This document shows, piece by piece, positions 8,777-16,467 of a DNA stretch of 30,181 nt. The position numbers were made by a program, and so were the translations under genes. The DNA lies in the NCBI GenBank assembly GCA_039812545.1, contig JBDIAR010000014.1:1-30181 (forward strand), read 5' to 3'. A model generated the notes under the pieces. The model was given only the letters and a program-made list of their open reading frames with translations. It had not been told where the DNA came from and ran no database searches. Within the stretch, counting starts at the first letter, position 1. Every line of letters begins with the position of its first letter. This DNA is from JBDIAR01 sp039812545. Lineage in GTDB: Bacteria > Actinomycetota > Actinomycetes > Actinomycetales > Dermatophilaceae.

Positions 8777-10423
8777 ATGAGGTTCGACGCAGGGCGTCGC
8801 CGGCCGACCGCGAGAACGCCGGTGTCCCGGCGACGGGACACCAGACGTCGGGGCGCCGTGGGTGGGCTGCTGCTGTCGACGGCCTTGGTGTCCGCGACCG
8901 TGCTGACCTCCTGCGTCACACCCGGTGACACCACGCCGACGGCCGGTCCCACCTCGCCGGCGGCCTCCACGACCACATCGACGGACCCGACGAGTTCGGC
9001 CACCACCATGGCGGGCGTGCCGGCGGCGCTGGTCACGTTCTACGGGCAACAACTCGACTGGTCCGGCTGTGAGGCCGGCGCCGAGTGCGCGGAGCTGACC
9101 GTCCCGATCGACTACGCCAAACCCGACGGGCCGACCGTCAAGATTCACGTGCTGCGGCAGCGGGCCACCGGCACCAAGATCGGGTCGCTGATCGTCAACC
9201 CGGGCGGCCCGGGCGGTTCGGGCGCCGAGTATGCGATGGGGGCGGATCGGATCGTCGGCCAGCCGGTGCGGCGGGCGTTCGACATCGTGGGATTCGACCC
9301 GCGGGGGGTGGGCAAGTCGCGTCCGCTGAAGTGCCTGTCCGACTCCCAGGTCGACGCCATGCTGGCGCTGGACCCCACGCCCGACACCCCGGCCGAGGAG
9401 GAGGCCGTGCTGGCGGTCGGCAAGACCCTCGGGGACGGCTGTCTGGCCGGTGGCGGCGATTTCGTCGCCCACCTGTCCACCGTCGAGGTCGCCAAGGACA
9501 TGGACGTGCTGCGGGCGGTCCTCGGGGACAAGAAGATCAACTACCTCGGCAAGTCCTACGGCACGTTCATCGGCGCCACCTATGCCGACCTGTTCCCCGG
9601 CAATGTCGGGCGGATGGTTCTCGACGGTGCGATCGCCCCGGACCTGACCAACGAGGAGGTCGGTCTGGGGCAGGCCCAGGGGTTCGAGACCGCGACGCGG
9701 GCCTACGTCCAGGACTGCATCGACCGGGGCGACTGTTTCCTCGGCGCCACGGTGGACGAGGGAATGGCGGCGTTGCGGCAGTTCTTCAAGGATCTGGACT
9801 CGAACCCGATCAAGTCCGGCGACGCGAGCGTCCCGGCGCTGACCGAGGGATGGGCGGTGCTCGGGGTGGCCGAGGCGATGTACCAGAACCAGGCCTGGCC
9901 GATGCTCACCAACGCCCTCAAGGACGCCAAGGCCGGCGGCGACGGCAAGGTGCTCATGCATTTCGCCGACCTGTATGCCGGGCGCCGCTACGGCGGTGGC
10001 TACGACAACAACCTCATGCAGGTCATCTCCGCGGTCAACTGCCTGGACCGCCCCGAGCCGGACGCGACCGCGGCGACCTACGAGGCTCAGATCCCCAAGT
10101 TCGCGGCCGTCGCCCCGACGTGGGGACCGATGATGGCGTGGGGCGCGGCGGTGTGCGCGAAGTGGCCGGTGAAGGGTCCGTACGGCCCGAAGAAGATCAC
10201 GGCCGCCGGGGCCGATCCGATCGTCGTGGTGGGGACCACCCGAGACCCGGCCACGCCCTACCAGTGGGCGGTGCGGCTGCGCGATCAACTCGCCAGCGGG
10301 GTTCTGGTGACCTACGACGGCGACGGACACACGGCATACATGCGCTCGAACACCTGCGTGCAGGACCCGATCGACGCGTACTACACGACGGGAACGGTGC
10401 CCAAGGACGGTCTGCGGTGTTGA
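8777..10423 (+). CDS. Secreted lipoprotein alpha/beta hydrolase (tripeptidyl-aminopeptidase-like, S33 group)
   Basis: A 548-residue exported enzyme. An Arg-rich N region is followed by a hydrophobic core and a lipobox VLTSC with Cys46, then a Ser/Thr/Pro linker to about residue 80. The alpha/beta hydrolase domain shows NPGGPGGSG (oxyanion region), the nucleophile Ser260 in GKSYGT, Asp490 in TRDPATP and His518 in DGDGHTAY; the last third is the TAP-like C-terminal domain. Streptomyces relatives are tripeptidyl aminopeptidases; others are esterases. Six or more Cys residues after the linker suggest disulfides. ATG 8777 has GGGGAGG eight bases upstream. The stop overlaps the likely start of a decayed paralogue that follows directly, so the two look like a tandem duplication. 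Confidence 0.92.
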   Translation: MRFDAGRRRPTARTPVSRRRDTRRRGAVGGLLLSTALVSATVLTSCVTPGDTTPTAGPTSPAASTTTSTDPTSSATTMAGVPAALVTFYGQQLDWSGCEAGAECAELTVPIDYAKPDGPTVKIHVLRQRATGTKIGSLIVNPGGPGGSGAEYAMGADRIVGQPVRRAFDIVGFDPRGVGKSRPLKCLSDSQVDAMLALDPTPDTPAEEEAVLAVGKTLGDGCLAGGGDFVAHLSTVEVAKDMDVLRAVLGDKKINYLGKSYGTFIGATYADLFPGNVGRMVLDGAIAPDLTNEEVGLGQAQGFETATRAYVQDCIDRGDCFLGATVDEGMAALRQFFKDLDSNPIKSGDASVPALTEGWAVLGVAEAMYQNQAWPMLTNALKDAKAGGDGKVLMHFADLYAGRRYGGGYDNNLMQVISAVNCLDRPEPDATAATYEAQIPKFAAVAPTWGPMMAWGAAVCAKWPVKGPYGPKKITAAGADPIVVVGTTRDPATPYQWAVRLRDQLASGVLVTYDGDGHTAYMRSNTCVQDPIDAYYTTGTVPKDGLRC

Positions 10424-11997
10424 CCAGGCGTCTCGCGGCCGCCGCGGTCGCCGAGCCGTTCGGCGGCGTCGCCGAGCACCACCGGCGGACAGTCAACCCC
10501 GTCCCCCAGTTCGACCGACACCCAGATGGGTGGCGTCGCCGTCGGGCCCGTCCCACCCGGACTGGACGCGCTGTAGGCGCAGACCATTCTGTGGCGACCG
10601 TGTCTCTCCCAGGTGTCCAAGAAGGTGGAGTGCGCGAATCTGCTCGTCCCCGGCACGCACGACGGCGAATCCACTCAGCGCGGGTCGGTGCCCATGTATC
10701 GGTTGGCCTCGACCGGTCACGCCCCGCTTGGCACCCTGGTCGTCAGCATCGGAGCGGTAGGTCTACGGGTCGAGTACCTGCTCGACGAACCGGACGGGTT
10801 CGTGTCCGAACAACTGCGCGAGATGTACGACCTCGTGTTCGTCGTGCCGCGTGCCGCCGCCTCGCCATGGTGGCTCAGTTGCAACGACAAGCTCCTCGAC
10901 CAAGTGGCACTTGCCGATCCCACCCCGACGTCGGCCGATCAGGCGGAACGCCAGCGCCAGGCCCTCGTGGCAGTGGCCAAGAACTGCATACAGCCGAATG
11001 CCGTGGGGCTGTCGCCGCGCCAGTCGGCCGGGGACCTGGACATCGTCCGGCAGTGCTCGGTCTGAAGAAGCTGAAACTGTATGCGACGTCGTACTCCAGC
11101 GTCGTGGCGATGGAGTACGTGAGCAGGTATCCGGGCAACCTGGCGGCCCTGGTGATGGACGGCGCCCACGATGTGCGGCGCGCGGAGCCGCAGACGACCG
11201 CTGCCTATGCGCAGGCCATGGAGGTCTCCAACCGGATCTTCATCAGGAACTGCATGAAGGACTCCGCCTGTCCGCTGGGGCAGGATCCCGTCGTGGCAGG
11301 GCGTCGGCTGGCGGCGTTCCTCGACGGGTTGGACCGGCAGCCTCTGGACACCGGTAACCGGGAGATACCCAAGTTCGGTGAGGGACCGGTTCGGGAGGTG
11401 CTGGCTTCCTGGTATGACGCCAAGTACCTCGCCTCGGCTCTGCGGCAGGGAATGACATCGCATCGCGGCAACGAGTTCTTCGAGCTCTGGACCGAGTTGA
11501 CCGGCCGCACCGCGGCGGGCCACTACGACGATGACAGTTTGCTGATCGGATCCGTCATCTCCTCGTGCCTGCACTATGCGCCTTCCGCGGTGGGCGCCGC
11601 CGATGCCGCGGCTCTGGCCTCCCAACTGCGGTCGACCTACCCGCTGTGGGGACCTGCCGCCGCCTGGTCCTCGATGGGTGGGGTGCCCCTCTTGGGCTTC
11701 GGCGTGACGGCGGGCTGTCCGGGCTGGTCGGGGCCCTCCGTGACGAGTTCCCCGGTCGCAGCGCCCAAGGGTCTGGGAGCCAAGGCGCCTCCGGTGTTGG
11801 TGATCGACAACGGTGACAGCGACGAGGCGCCGGGGGTGTTCAGCCAGGCGGCGATCTCCCGGCTGGCCCGTCCGGGAGTGCTCAAGGTCCGGGGTGAGTA
11901 CTTGGCGTTGATCGCCCAGAGCGACTGCGTGTGGGACGAGATCTTGGGCTACCTGGACGGAACCGGGCTGCCGGCCGCGGGCGCCACCTGCAAGTAG
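10420..11997 (+). pseudogene. Decayed paralogue of the upstream lipoprotein hydrolase
   Basis: Homology to the preceding hydrolase runs through two frames. From about 10460 to 11052 it is in frame 2: a Ser/Thr/Pro linker, then LDAL, a TAG stop at 10574-10576, then AQTILWRPC and KVECANLLVPG, matching the linker and FYGQQLDW...CAELTVP of the intact copy. At about 11051-11053 the match jumps to frame 1 (VLGLKKLKLYATSYSS), as if one base had been lost; frame 2 stops at 11063. Only a short Ala-rich remnant of a signal peptide is seen, in frame 1, after TTG at 10420. The catalytic motifs are also worn: NPGGPGGSG has become SIGAVG, GKSYG has become ATSYS (Ser codon 11089-11091), and the catalytic His is replaced (GEYLAL). 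The Cys pattern is kept. A sequencing error could explain one lesion but not all. Confidence 0.75.
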
Positions 11998-12040
11998 GGC
12001 CGCGGCGGCCATCGCGCCACGGGCGGCTCCTGCGGAAGGT

Positions 12041-12070
12041 TTCACGGGCGCTGGGTCGGCCCCGTATAGT
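12041..12070 (+). promoter_or_regulatory. Promoter of tRNA-Thr
   Basis: TTCACG at 12041-12046 and TATAGT at 12065-12070 with an 18-base spacer, 26 bases before the mature tRNA 5' end. Spacing and -10 box are good, and it is the only plausible promoter for the isolated tRNA. Confidence 0.65.
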
Positions 12071-12096
12071 GGGTGACCGCGTCCCCCGGGACGCCC

Positions 12097-12173
12097 GCCG
12101 CCTTAGCTCAGTCGGCCAGAGCGATTCACTCGTAATGAATAGGTCGTCGGTTCGATTCCGACAGGCGGCTCCA
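12097..12173 (+). tRNA. tRNA-Thr (anticodon CGT)
   Basis: A complete cloverleaf can be folded by hand. Acceptor stem GCCGCCT (12097-12103) pairs with AGGCGGC (12163-12169). The D stem is GCTC/GAGC. The anticodon stem is ATTCA/TGAAT with loop CTCGTAA, so the anticodon is CGT (12131-12133), reading ACG threonine codons. The T arm is GTCGG-TTCGATT-CCGAC. The discriminator base is T170 and the CCA end is encoded (12171-12173). Confidence 0.97.
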
Positions 12174-12186
12174 GCACTTCTGGCGT

Positions 12187-12214
12187 AGCGCCCTCGACTC
12201 CGGTCGGGGGCGTT
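12187..12214 (+). terminator. Hairpin terminator after tRNA-Thr
   Basis: CGCCCTCGAC (12189-12198), loop TCCG, and GTCGGGGGCG (12203-12212) form a ten-pair stem with one G-T wobble; two further weak pairs extend it. It starts about 15 bases after the CCA end. The T run is short (TT then CGT), as is common in high-GC genomes. Confidence 0.6.
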
Positions 12215-12368
12215 CGTGCTGCTCGGTCAGTGCGTCGTGGCCGACTGCTCTTCTCCATTGCAGGGGGCGACCGCGAGGGGTGGCGACCGGCGCGCCCTTC
12301 CAGCGGCCCGTGTTGCCTGCAGCTGACCGAGATCGCCGCCGCGTTGTCCGCCGTCGCGGTGATTCCGC

Positions 12369-12396
12369 TTGCGGCGGGCCGGCGCGGCGCTAGCGT
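12369..12396 (+). promoter_or_regulatory. Candidate promoter giving a leaderless DUF1905 message
   Basis: TTGCGG (12369-12374) and TAGCGT (12391-12396) are 16 bases apart. The -10 box ends six bases before the ATG at 12403, the spacing expected when transcription starts at the start codon. No ribosome site precedes the ATG, which supports a leaderless message. The rest of the 229-base gap after the tRNA holds only the terminator; nothing else is recognised. Confidence 0.5.
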
Positions 12397-12402
12397 CGGC
12401 GA

Positions 12403-12696
12403 ATGGAGTTCGAGTTCACCGGCGAGATCATCCACTGGCACGGGCCCGCGCCGCACCATTTCGTGGCCCTCCCCGAGGATGACTCGGATGTGCTCGCGCA
12501 GTTGCCGGACCTCAGCTACGGCTGGGGCTGCATACCGGTCCGGGCGCGCATCGGCACGACGGACTTCGACACCTCGTTGATGCCCAAGGACGGTCGGTAC
12601 CTGTTGCCGATCAAGGTCGCGGTTCGCCGGGCCGAGGACCTCGACGTCGGCGACGACGTGTCGGTCCTGCTCTGGGTGAGGGAACCCGGGCGTTGA
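12403..12696 (+). CDS. DUF1905 domain protein
   Basis: A 97-residue single-domain protein matching DUF1905: the FTGEIIHWHGPAPHHFV start, the YGWGCIPVRARIG centre, and the SLMPKDGRYLLPIKVAVRRAEDL end are family hallmarks. The fold is a small beta barrel; it is often found fused to a YdeI-like domain, but that half is missing here. Its biochemical role is not known. No signal peptide or membrane segment is seen. The ATG at 12403 has no ribosome site but follows a TAGCGT box at leaderless distance. It is a lone plus-strand gene facing the convergent Imm5-like gene. Confidence 0.85.
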   Translation: MEFEFTGEIIHWHGPAPHHFVALPEDDSDVLAQLPDLSYGWGCIPVRARIGTTDFDTSLMPKDGRYLLPIKVAVRRAEDLDVGDDVSVLLWVREPGR

Positions 12697-12712
12697 CCGG
12701 TTGCCCGGCCGC

Positions 12713-13147
12713 TCAGGGGTAGCCGAGGTAGGCCAGCAGGCCGCCGGGGACCTGTGTGCGCTGCCAATCCGACTCGGCTGCAACGGTTTCCGGGGATGCC
12801 CCGGAGAGGGTCAACGCCGTGAGGGCGTACCCGGGGACGCTGCGGGCCCGACTGCCGACGTGAGCCGCGCCGACCGCCTGACCGCACGCCCGGGCCACCG
12901 CGGCAGCCGCCTCGTCGTCGGTTTCCCGGGCCGCCGCGTGGCAGTCGTATGCCAGTTTGCGGACCTCCTCGACTCCGGCCTGTCCCGCGACGAACGCGAT
13001 GGCGCCACCCAAGGCGGCATGCAGTCGCCGGTCGTCCGGGCAGGCCCGCTCGTAGAGCGGCAGAACCCGCCAGGCGCACATCGCGGCCCAGCCGACGAGC
13101 GCCCGGCGCTCGTCCTCGGACAGGATCAGATCGGTAGGCTCCGGCAC
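12713..13147 (-). CDS. Imm5-like putative immunity family protein
   Basis: A 144-residue helical, Ala-rich protein. The order LSEDERRALVGWAAMCAWRVLPLYE, then PDDRRLHAALGGAIAFVAG, a DCHAAARE segment, then ARACGQAVGAAHVGSRARSVPGYAL matches a family annotated as putative immunity protein (Imm5 type). The name comes from toxin loci in other bacteria; no toxin gene is present here, so an immunity job is not supported by context. The start is GTG at 13147; the frame is open further upstream but would overlap the next gene. It lies ten bases after the stop of the monooxygenase gene on the same strand, so the two are probably co-transcribed. Confidence 0.7.
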   Translation of the reverse strand: MPEPTDLILSEDERRALVGWAAMCAWRVLPLYERACPDDRRLHAALGGAIAFVAGQAGVEEVRKLAYDCHAAARETDDEAAAAVARACGQAVGAAHVGSRARSVPGYALTALTLSGASPETVAAESDWQRTQVPGGLLAYLGYP

Positions 13148-13157
13148 CCGGCCCGGC

Positions 13158-13451
13158 CTATTCGACGACGGCGTCCAGCCAGGTGAGGACCGACCCGTCG
13201 CCCTCGATGTGCTCGCCCAGCTCGCCGTTGAAGACCGCGCCGTAGGGTGCCGTGATGTGCGCCTGGAACGCGGCGTCGTCGCGGTACTGCTCGAACACGA
13301 AGTACTGGCGCGGGTTGTCGGTCTCGGTGAACGGGAGGAAGACGACATTGCCCGGCTCGGCGCGCACGTGTTCGGTCAGCTCGCGCATCATCTCCGCCAC
13401 GCGTTCCTCGTGTCCGGACAGGACGGTGAACTCGGCATACAACGTCTTCAT
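13158..13451 (-). CDS. Antibiotic biosynthesis monooxygenase (ABM) domain protein
   Basis: A 97-residue protein with the dimeric alpha/beta barrel pattern of the ABM family (PF03992): YAEFTVLSGHEERVAEMMRELTEHVRAEPGNVVFLPFTE, then FVFEQYRDDAAFQAHITAPY, which closely follows the family signature. Members include quinol monooxygenases (YgiN type) and heme-degrading enzymes; without a marked active site the substrate is unknown. ATG 13451 fits the conserved start. GGAAGG lies 11 bases upstream. It is first in a two-gene unit with the Imm5-like gene. The upstream 123 bases to the SGNH gene are a divergent promoter region, with TAGGCT (minus strand, 13504-13509) as a possible -10 box. Confidence 0.85.
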   Translation of the reverse strand: MKTLYAEFTVLSGHEERVAEMMRELTEHVRAEPGNVVFLPFTETDNPRQYFVFEQYRDDAAFQAHITAPYGAVFNGELGEHIEGDGSVLTWLDAVVE

Positions 13452-13574
13452 GATGGGCTTTGCCTTCCCACGATTGGATCTCCACGAACGCCCGACCACC
13501 GCCAGCCTAGGCAATGGCGCAACGCCGCGACAGGGCACGACCGATCGACCGCGCGGCTGCGGGATACTTCTCCC

Positions 13575-14330
13575 GTGAAGCGAGCCCGCGTCCTGACCCT
13601 CGCGGCTGTCGGTGCCGCCGGCTCCGCGGTGGTCGGTGCAGGAGCACGGCAGGCCCGTCGGGAATGGCGGCGGCGTCTCGCCGTGATCGACCGTCAAGTC
13701 GCCGGGCACGCCGCGCACTGGGCCAATCGGGAACTCCCGGACGGCGCGTTCCACTACGTCGTCCTCGGCGACTCCGCGGCCCAAGGGGTCGGGGTGGGCG
13801 ATCCGTCGCTCGGCTATGTCGGCCACATCGCCCGCCGCCTCGAACGCCACCTCGGCCGGCCGGTCCACGTGACCAATCTCAGCGTCAGCGGCGCGCGCAC
13901 CGCCGACGTCGTCGAGGGCCAACTCCCCCTGCTGGGAGGGAACCACGGCGACCTCGTCACCGCCGCGATCGGCGGCAACGACGTCATCGTCGCCCGGCTC
14001 AACCTGGCCGCCCTTCGCGACGACCTCGAAACCCTCTGTGCCGCACTGCCGCCCGGCTCGGTCGTCGCCGAGGTGCCCTACTTCGGCTACCCCGTCCTGC
14101 AACGTCGCGTCCGACGCATCAACGCCGAGATCCACGCCGCCGCAGATCGTCACGGCCACTTCGTCGCGCCGCTGCATGCCGCCACCCGGGCCCGCTGGCC
14201 GCGCCACATCGTCGGCGATCTCGCCGAGGACCTCTTCCACCCCGGTATCCGCGGTTATCGGGTGTGGGCCGCCGCCATCTGGTCGGCGATCGAGGACAGC
14301 GGCCGGATCCCGCCACGGCGCCGCGGCTGA
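13575..14330 (+). CDS. SGNH/GDSL-family hydrolase with N-terminal membrane segment
   Basis: A 251-residue SGNH hydrolase. A basic start and a hydrophobic stretch (about residues 7-25, Ala/Val/Gly-rich) act as a signal anchor. The catalytic blocks are present: GDSAAQG (block I, Ser nucleophile), the Gly in SVSGARTA (block II), GGND (block III) and DLFHPG (block V, Asp and His). Such enzymes are lipases, esterases or deacetylases acting outside the membrane; the substrate is unknown. GTG 13575 is chosen because it precedes the signal segment; GATACT ends six bases upstream, so the message may be leaderless. The gene ends seven bases from the convergent ABC permease-like gene. Confidence 0.88.
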   Translation: MKRARVLTLAAVGAAGSAVVGAGARQARREWRRRLAVIDRQVAGHAAHWANRELPDGAFHYVVLGDSAAQGVGVGDPSLGYVGHIARRLERHLGRPVHVTNLSVSGARTADVVEGQLPLLGGNHGDLVTAAIGGNDVIVARLNLAALRDDLETLCAALPPGSVVAEVPYFGYPVLQRRVRRINAEIHAAADRHGHFVAPLHAATRARWPRHIVGDLAEDLFHPGIRGYRVWAAAIWSAIEDSGRIPPRRRG

Positions 14331-14337
14331 GCGGCGT

Positions 14338-15765
14338 TCAGCCCGAGGGCGCGGTGAGCCGGTCGAGCCGGGCCACCGCCCACGACCCCAGACCCGCGAT
14401 CACCACGCCCGCCACCAGCCCCGCACCGGCCAGCTCACCGGATCGGCCCAGGTAGACCGCCACGCCGACACCCACCACCAGGCATACCGCCGGAGCCACG
14501 AATCGCCACAGCACACTGCCCAACTGAGCCTGCGTGAAGATCGGCCCGTTCGCGACGATCCACTTGAACGCCGAGGTCAGCGCGGCCGCCGTCGCCGCCA
14601 GGACGCAGGCCAGCACGGCCGGGTATGCCGAGGCGTTCGGCCGGGTCAGGGCCGCGCCGACGCCGCCCGAAAGGGCGCTGAGCAGGAGGGGAAGGACCGC
14701 GTGCGCCGCCGCCTCCACCCGTGGCGCCAACCCGAGCAGCGGGTGGGCGAAGGAGTTGTCGGCCTGGCTTCGCGCCCCCTCCGCCGCGGCGCTCGCACCG
14801 GCATACGAGAACACCGACCCGACGACCGCGGCGAGCAACGGCACGGTGGGCGAACTCCAGGCAGTGGCGATCAGGGCCCCGCCGGCCAGCCCGCAGGTCA
14901 CGGCGATCAGCCCCGACAACGGCATACGCCGCAGCCCGAGGACATCGCGTCGGACGACCGTCAGCACCGGACCACCGGCGCGCAGTCGCAGCCGTCGACC
15001 CCAGCGGATCGGGGCGGCGAGTTGCAGGCGCACGGTGCGCAGATCCGCCGTCATCAAGGCGGTGCCGAGGGAGTTGGAGTTCACGGCGTGCTCGTCCAGG
15101 CCGGTCAGCGACAGCGCCCGCAGGCCCCGGGTCGGGACCAGCGTCGTCGCCACCGAGCGGTCCCCGGTCGGCCAGGCCCGCACCTGCCCCCACAGCCACG
15201 CGCCCGCGACGACCCGACCGAGCAGAACGGCGACCGCCAAGGCGCTCGGTAGCGCCCACCACGGCCACACCTGCGCGTAGGCCAGCGCCGCCGCGACGAC
15301 GCCGAAGACCAGGACGGCGGCGAAGACCACGCCCGACAGGGCGCCGCGCCAGGACCGTCGCAATACCTCGGCGCGATCCAGTGGGCTGGTCGCCACGAGC
15401 TCGAGGTATGCCGGGACGGGCACGACCGGGCCGCGCACCCGTCCGAGCCGGTATGCCAGGACGACGAGGACCAGCGCCGTGAGGGTGGCGACGGCTGCCG
15501 CCCGCGGGCCGGACACCAGGTCGGCGAGCGCTTTCGGGTCGCCGGTGCGGGCCAGCGCCTGGAGTACCGGGAAGCCGTCGACCAGGGCCATCAGGACGGC
15601 GACGTACGCGGCATACCACCACTGGCGGCGCACGGCTTTCAGGCCATCGCCGTAGATGAGATCCTCGGCCGCGCGCAGCCTGTCCCGATCCGCCCGGGCC
15701 GGCCGGGCCGGCCGTGCCGCCCGGACTGTCCGGGGGGGATCTTCCGGGACGGGGTTTGCCGTCAC
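14338..15765 (-). CDS. ABC transporter membrane partner (possibly DUF6297 type)
   Basis: A 475-residue integral membrane protein. A soluble basic N region of about 50 residues (with repeated Ala-Arg-Pro) is followed by about ten hydrophobic segments, e.g. WWYAAYVAVLMALV, AAVATLTALVLVVLAY, VVFAAVLVFGVVAAAL and several in the C-terminal third. A cytoplasmic loop in the middle carries the conserved-looking DEHAVNSNSLGTALMTADLRTVRLQ. It resembles actinobacterial DUF6297 permease-like proteins, but that assignment is from memory of the family pattern. Its GTG start (15763-15765) overlaps the TGA stop of the ABC ATPase, so the two are translationally coupled and very likely form one transporter. 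The substrate is unknown. Confidence 0.75.
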   Translation of the reverse strand: MTANPVPEDPPRTVRAARPARPARADRDRLRAAEDLIYGDGLKAVRRQWWYAAYVAVLMALVDGFPVLQALARTGDPKALADLVSGPRAAAVATLTALVLVVLAYRLGRVRGPVVPVPAYLELVATSPLDRAEVLRRSWRGALSGVVFAAVLVFGVVAAALAYAQVWPWWALPSALAVAVLLGRVVAGAWLWGQVRAWPTGDRSVATTLVPTRGLRALSLTGLDEHAVNSNSLGTALMTADLRTVRLQLAAPIRWGRRLRLRAGGPVLTVVRRDVLGLRRMPLSGLIAVTCGLAGGALIATAWSSPTVPLLAAVVGSVFSYAGASAAAEGARSQADNSFAHPLLGLAPRVEAAAHAVLPLLLSALSGGVGAALTRPNASAYPAVLACVLAATAAALTSAFKWIVANGPIFTQAQLGSVLWRFVAPAVCLVVGVGVAVYLGRSGELAGAGLVAGVVIAGLGSWAVARLDRLTAPSG

Positions 15766-16412
15766 CAGGGCACCTCGAGGTCGAGGATGGCATCGGCCAG
15801 GGCGTCGATCATCGTCGGGTCGTGGCAGGCCATCACCAGAGTCGTGCCGGCCTCGGCGCGGGCGGCCAACAGACCGGTCACGAGGGCGCGTTTGGCGGTG
15901 TCCAGCCGTTGTTCGGGTTCGTCGAGGAGGAGCAGCCGGCCGGGGCGGTGCAGTACGAGCGAGAGGTGGAACAGCTGTTGCTGCCCGCTGGACAGCTCCG
16001 CGGGGAACCGATCGGCCAGGTGGTCGATCTCCAGGCCGGCCAGCCGGTCGAGGGCCCGGGCCACGGCCGTGCCGCGGTCCCCGCCCCAGGTGGCGTCGAT
16101 GAGCACGAGGTGGTCGGTCAGGGTGAGTTCCCGGTAGACGGCAGGCTGGCCGATCAGGACCGACATCGCCCGGCGGACCTGCGGGTCGCGCTCGTCGACC
16201 GGGCCGCCGTCCAAGGTGACGGTGCCCGAGGTCGGGACGATCCGGCCGGTGAGGAGACGCAACAGGGTGGACTTGCCGCTTCCGTTGGCGCCGCGCAGGA
16301 CCAGGACCGAGCCGGGCCGGGCGTCGACATCGCACGGCGCCAGCAACGTGGTCGCACCGATCCGTTTGGTGACGGCGTCGGCGAGGAGATGGCCACGCGA
16401 GGTTTCCGGCAT
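15762..16412 (-). CDS. ABC transporter ATP-binding protein
   Basis: A 216-residue ABC ATPase. Walker A is GANGSGKST (about residues 42-50), the Q loop is at LIGQPAVYRELTLTDHL, the signature reads LSSGQQQ, Walker B with catalytic Glu is RLLLLDEPE, and the switch His is in MACHD. The short length and lack of a fused membrane part point to an ABC-2-like exporter or a regulatory ABC pair with the downstream membrane protein, whose start codon overlaps this stop. The ATG at 16412 is inside a GTATGCC heptamer. No solute-binding protein is encoded nearby, which argues against an importer. Confidence 0.92.
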   Translation of the reverse strand: MPETSRGHLLADAVTKRIGATTLLAPCDVDARPGSVLVLRGANGSGKSTLLRLLTGRIVPTSGTVTLDGGPVDERDPQVRRAMSVLIGQPAVYRELTLTDHLVLIDATWGGDRGTAVARALDRLAGLEIDHLADRFPAELSSGQQQLFHLSLVLHRPGRLLLLDEPEQRLDTAKRALVTGLLAARAEAGTTLVMACHDPTMIDALADAILDLEVPW

Positions 16413-16467
16413 ACCGCACAGCTTGCCAGCCGCGGATGAGAGCCTCGGCGCGGCCGGCTGGTCGGGC

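Noticed and set aside
9085..11052. The upstream part of a 970-codon plus-strand open frame running to 11997
   Set aside because: Before about 11052 it is out of frame with the intact lipoprotein hydrolase and reads as low-complexity Arg/Gly-rich sequence. Only its last 315 codons match the hydrolase family, as the 3' part of the pseudogene.
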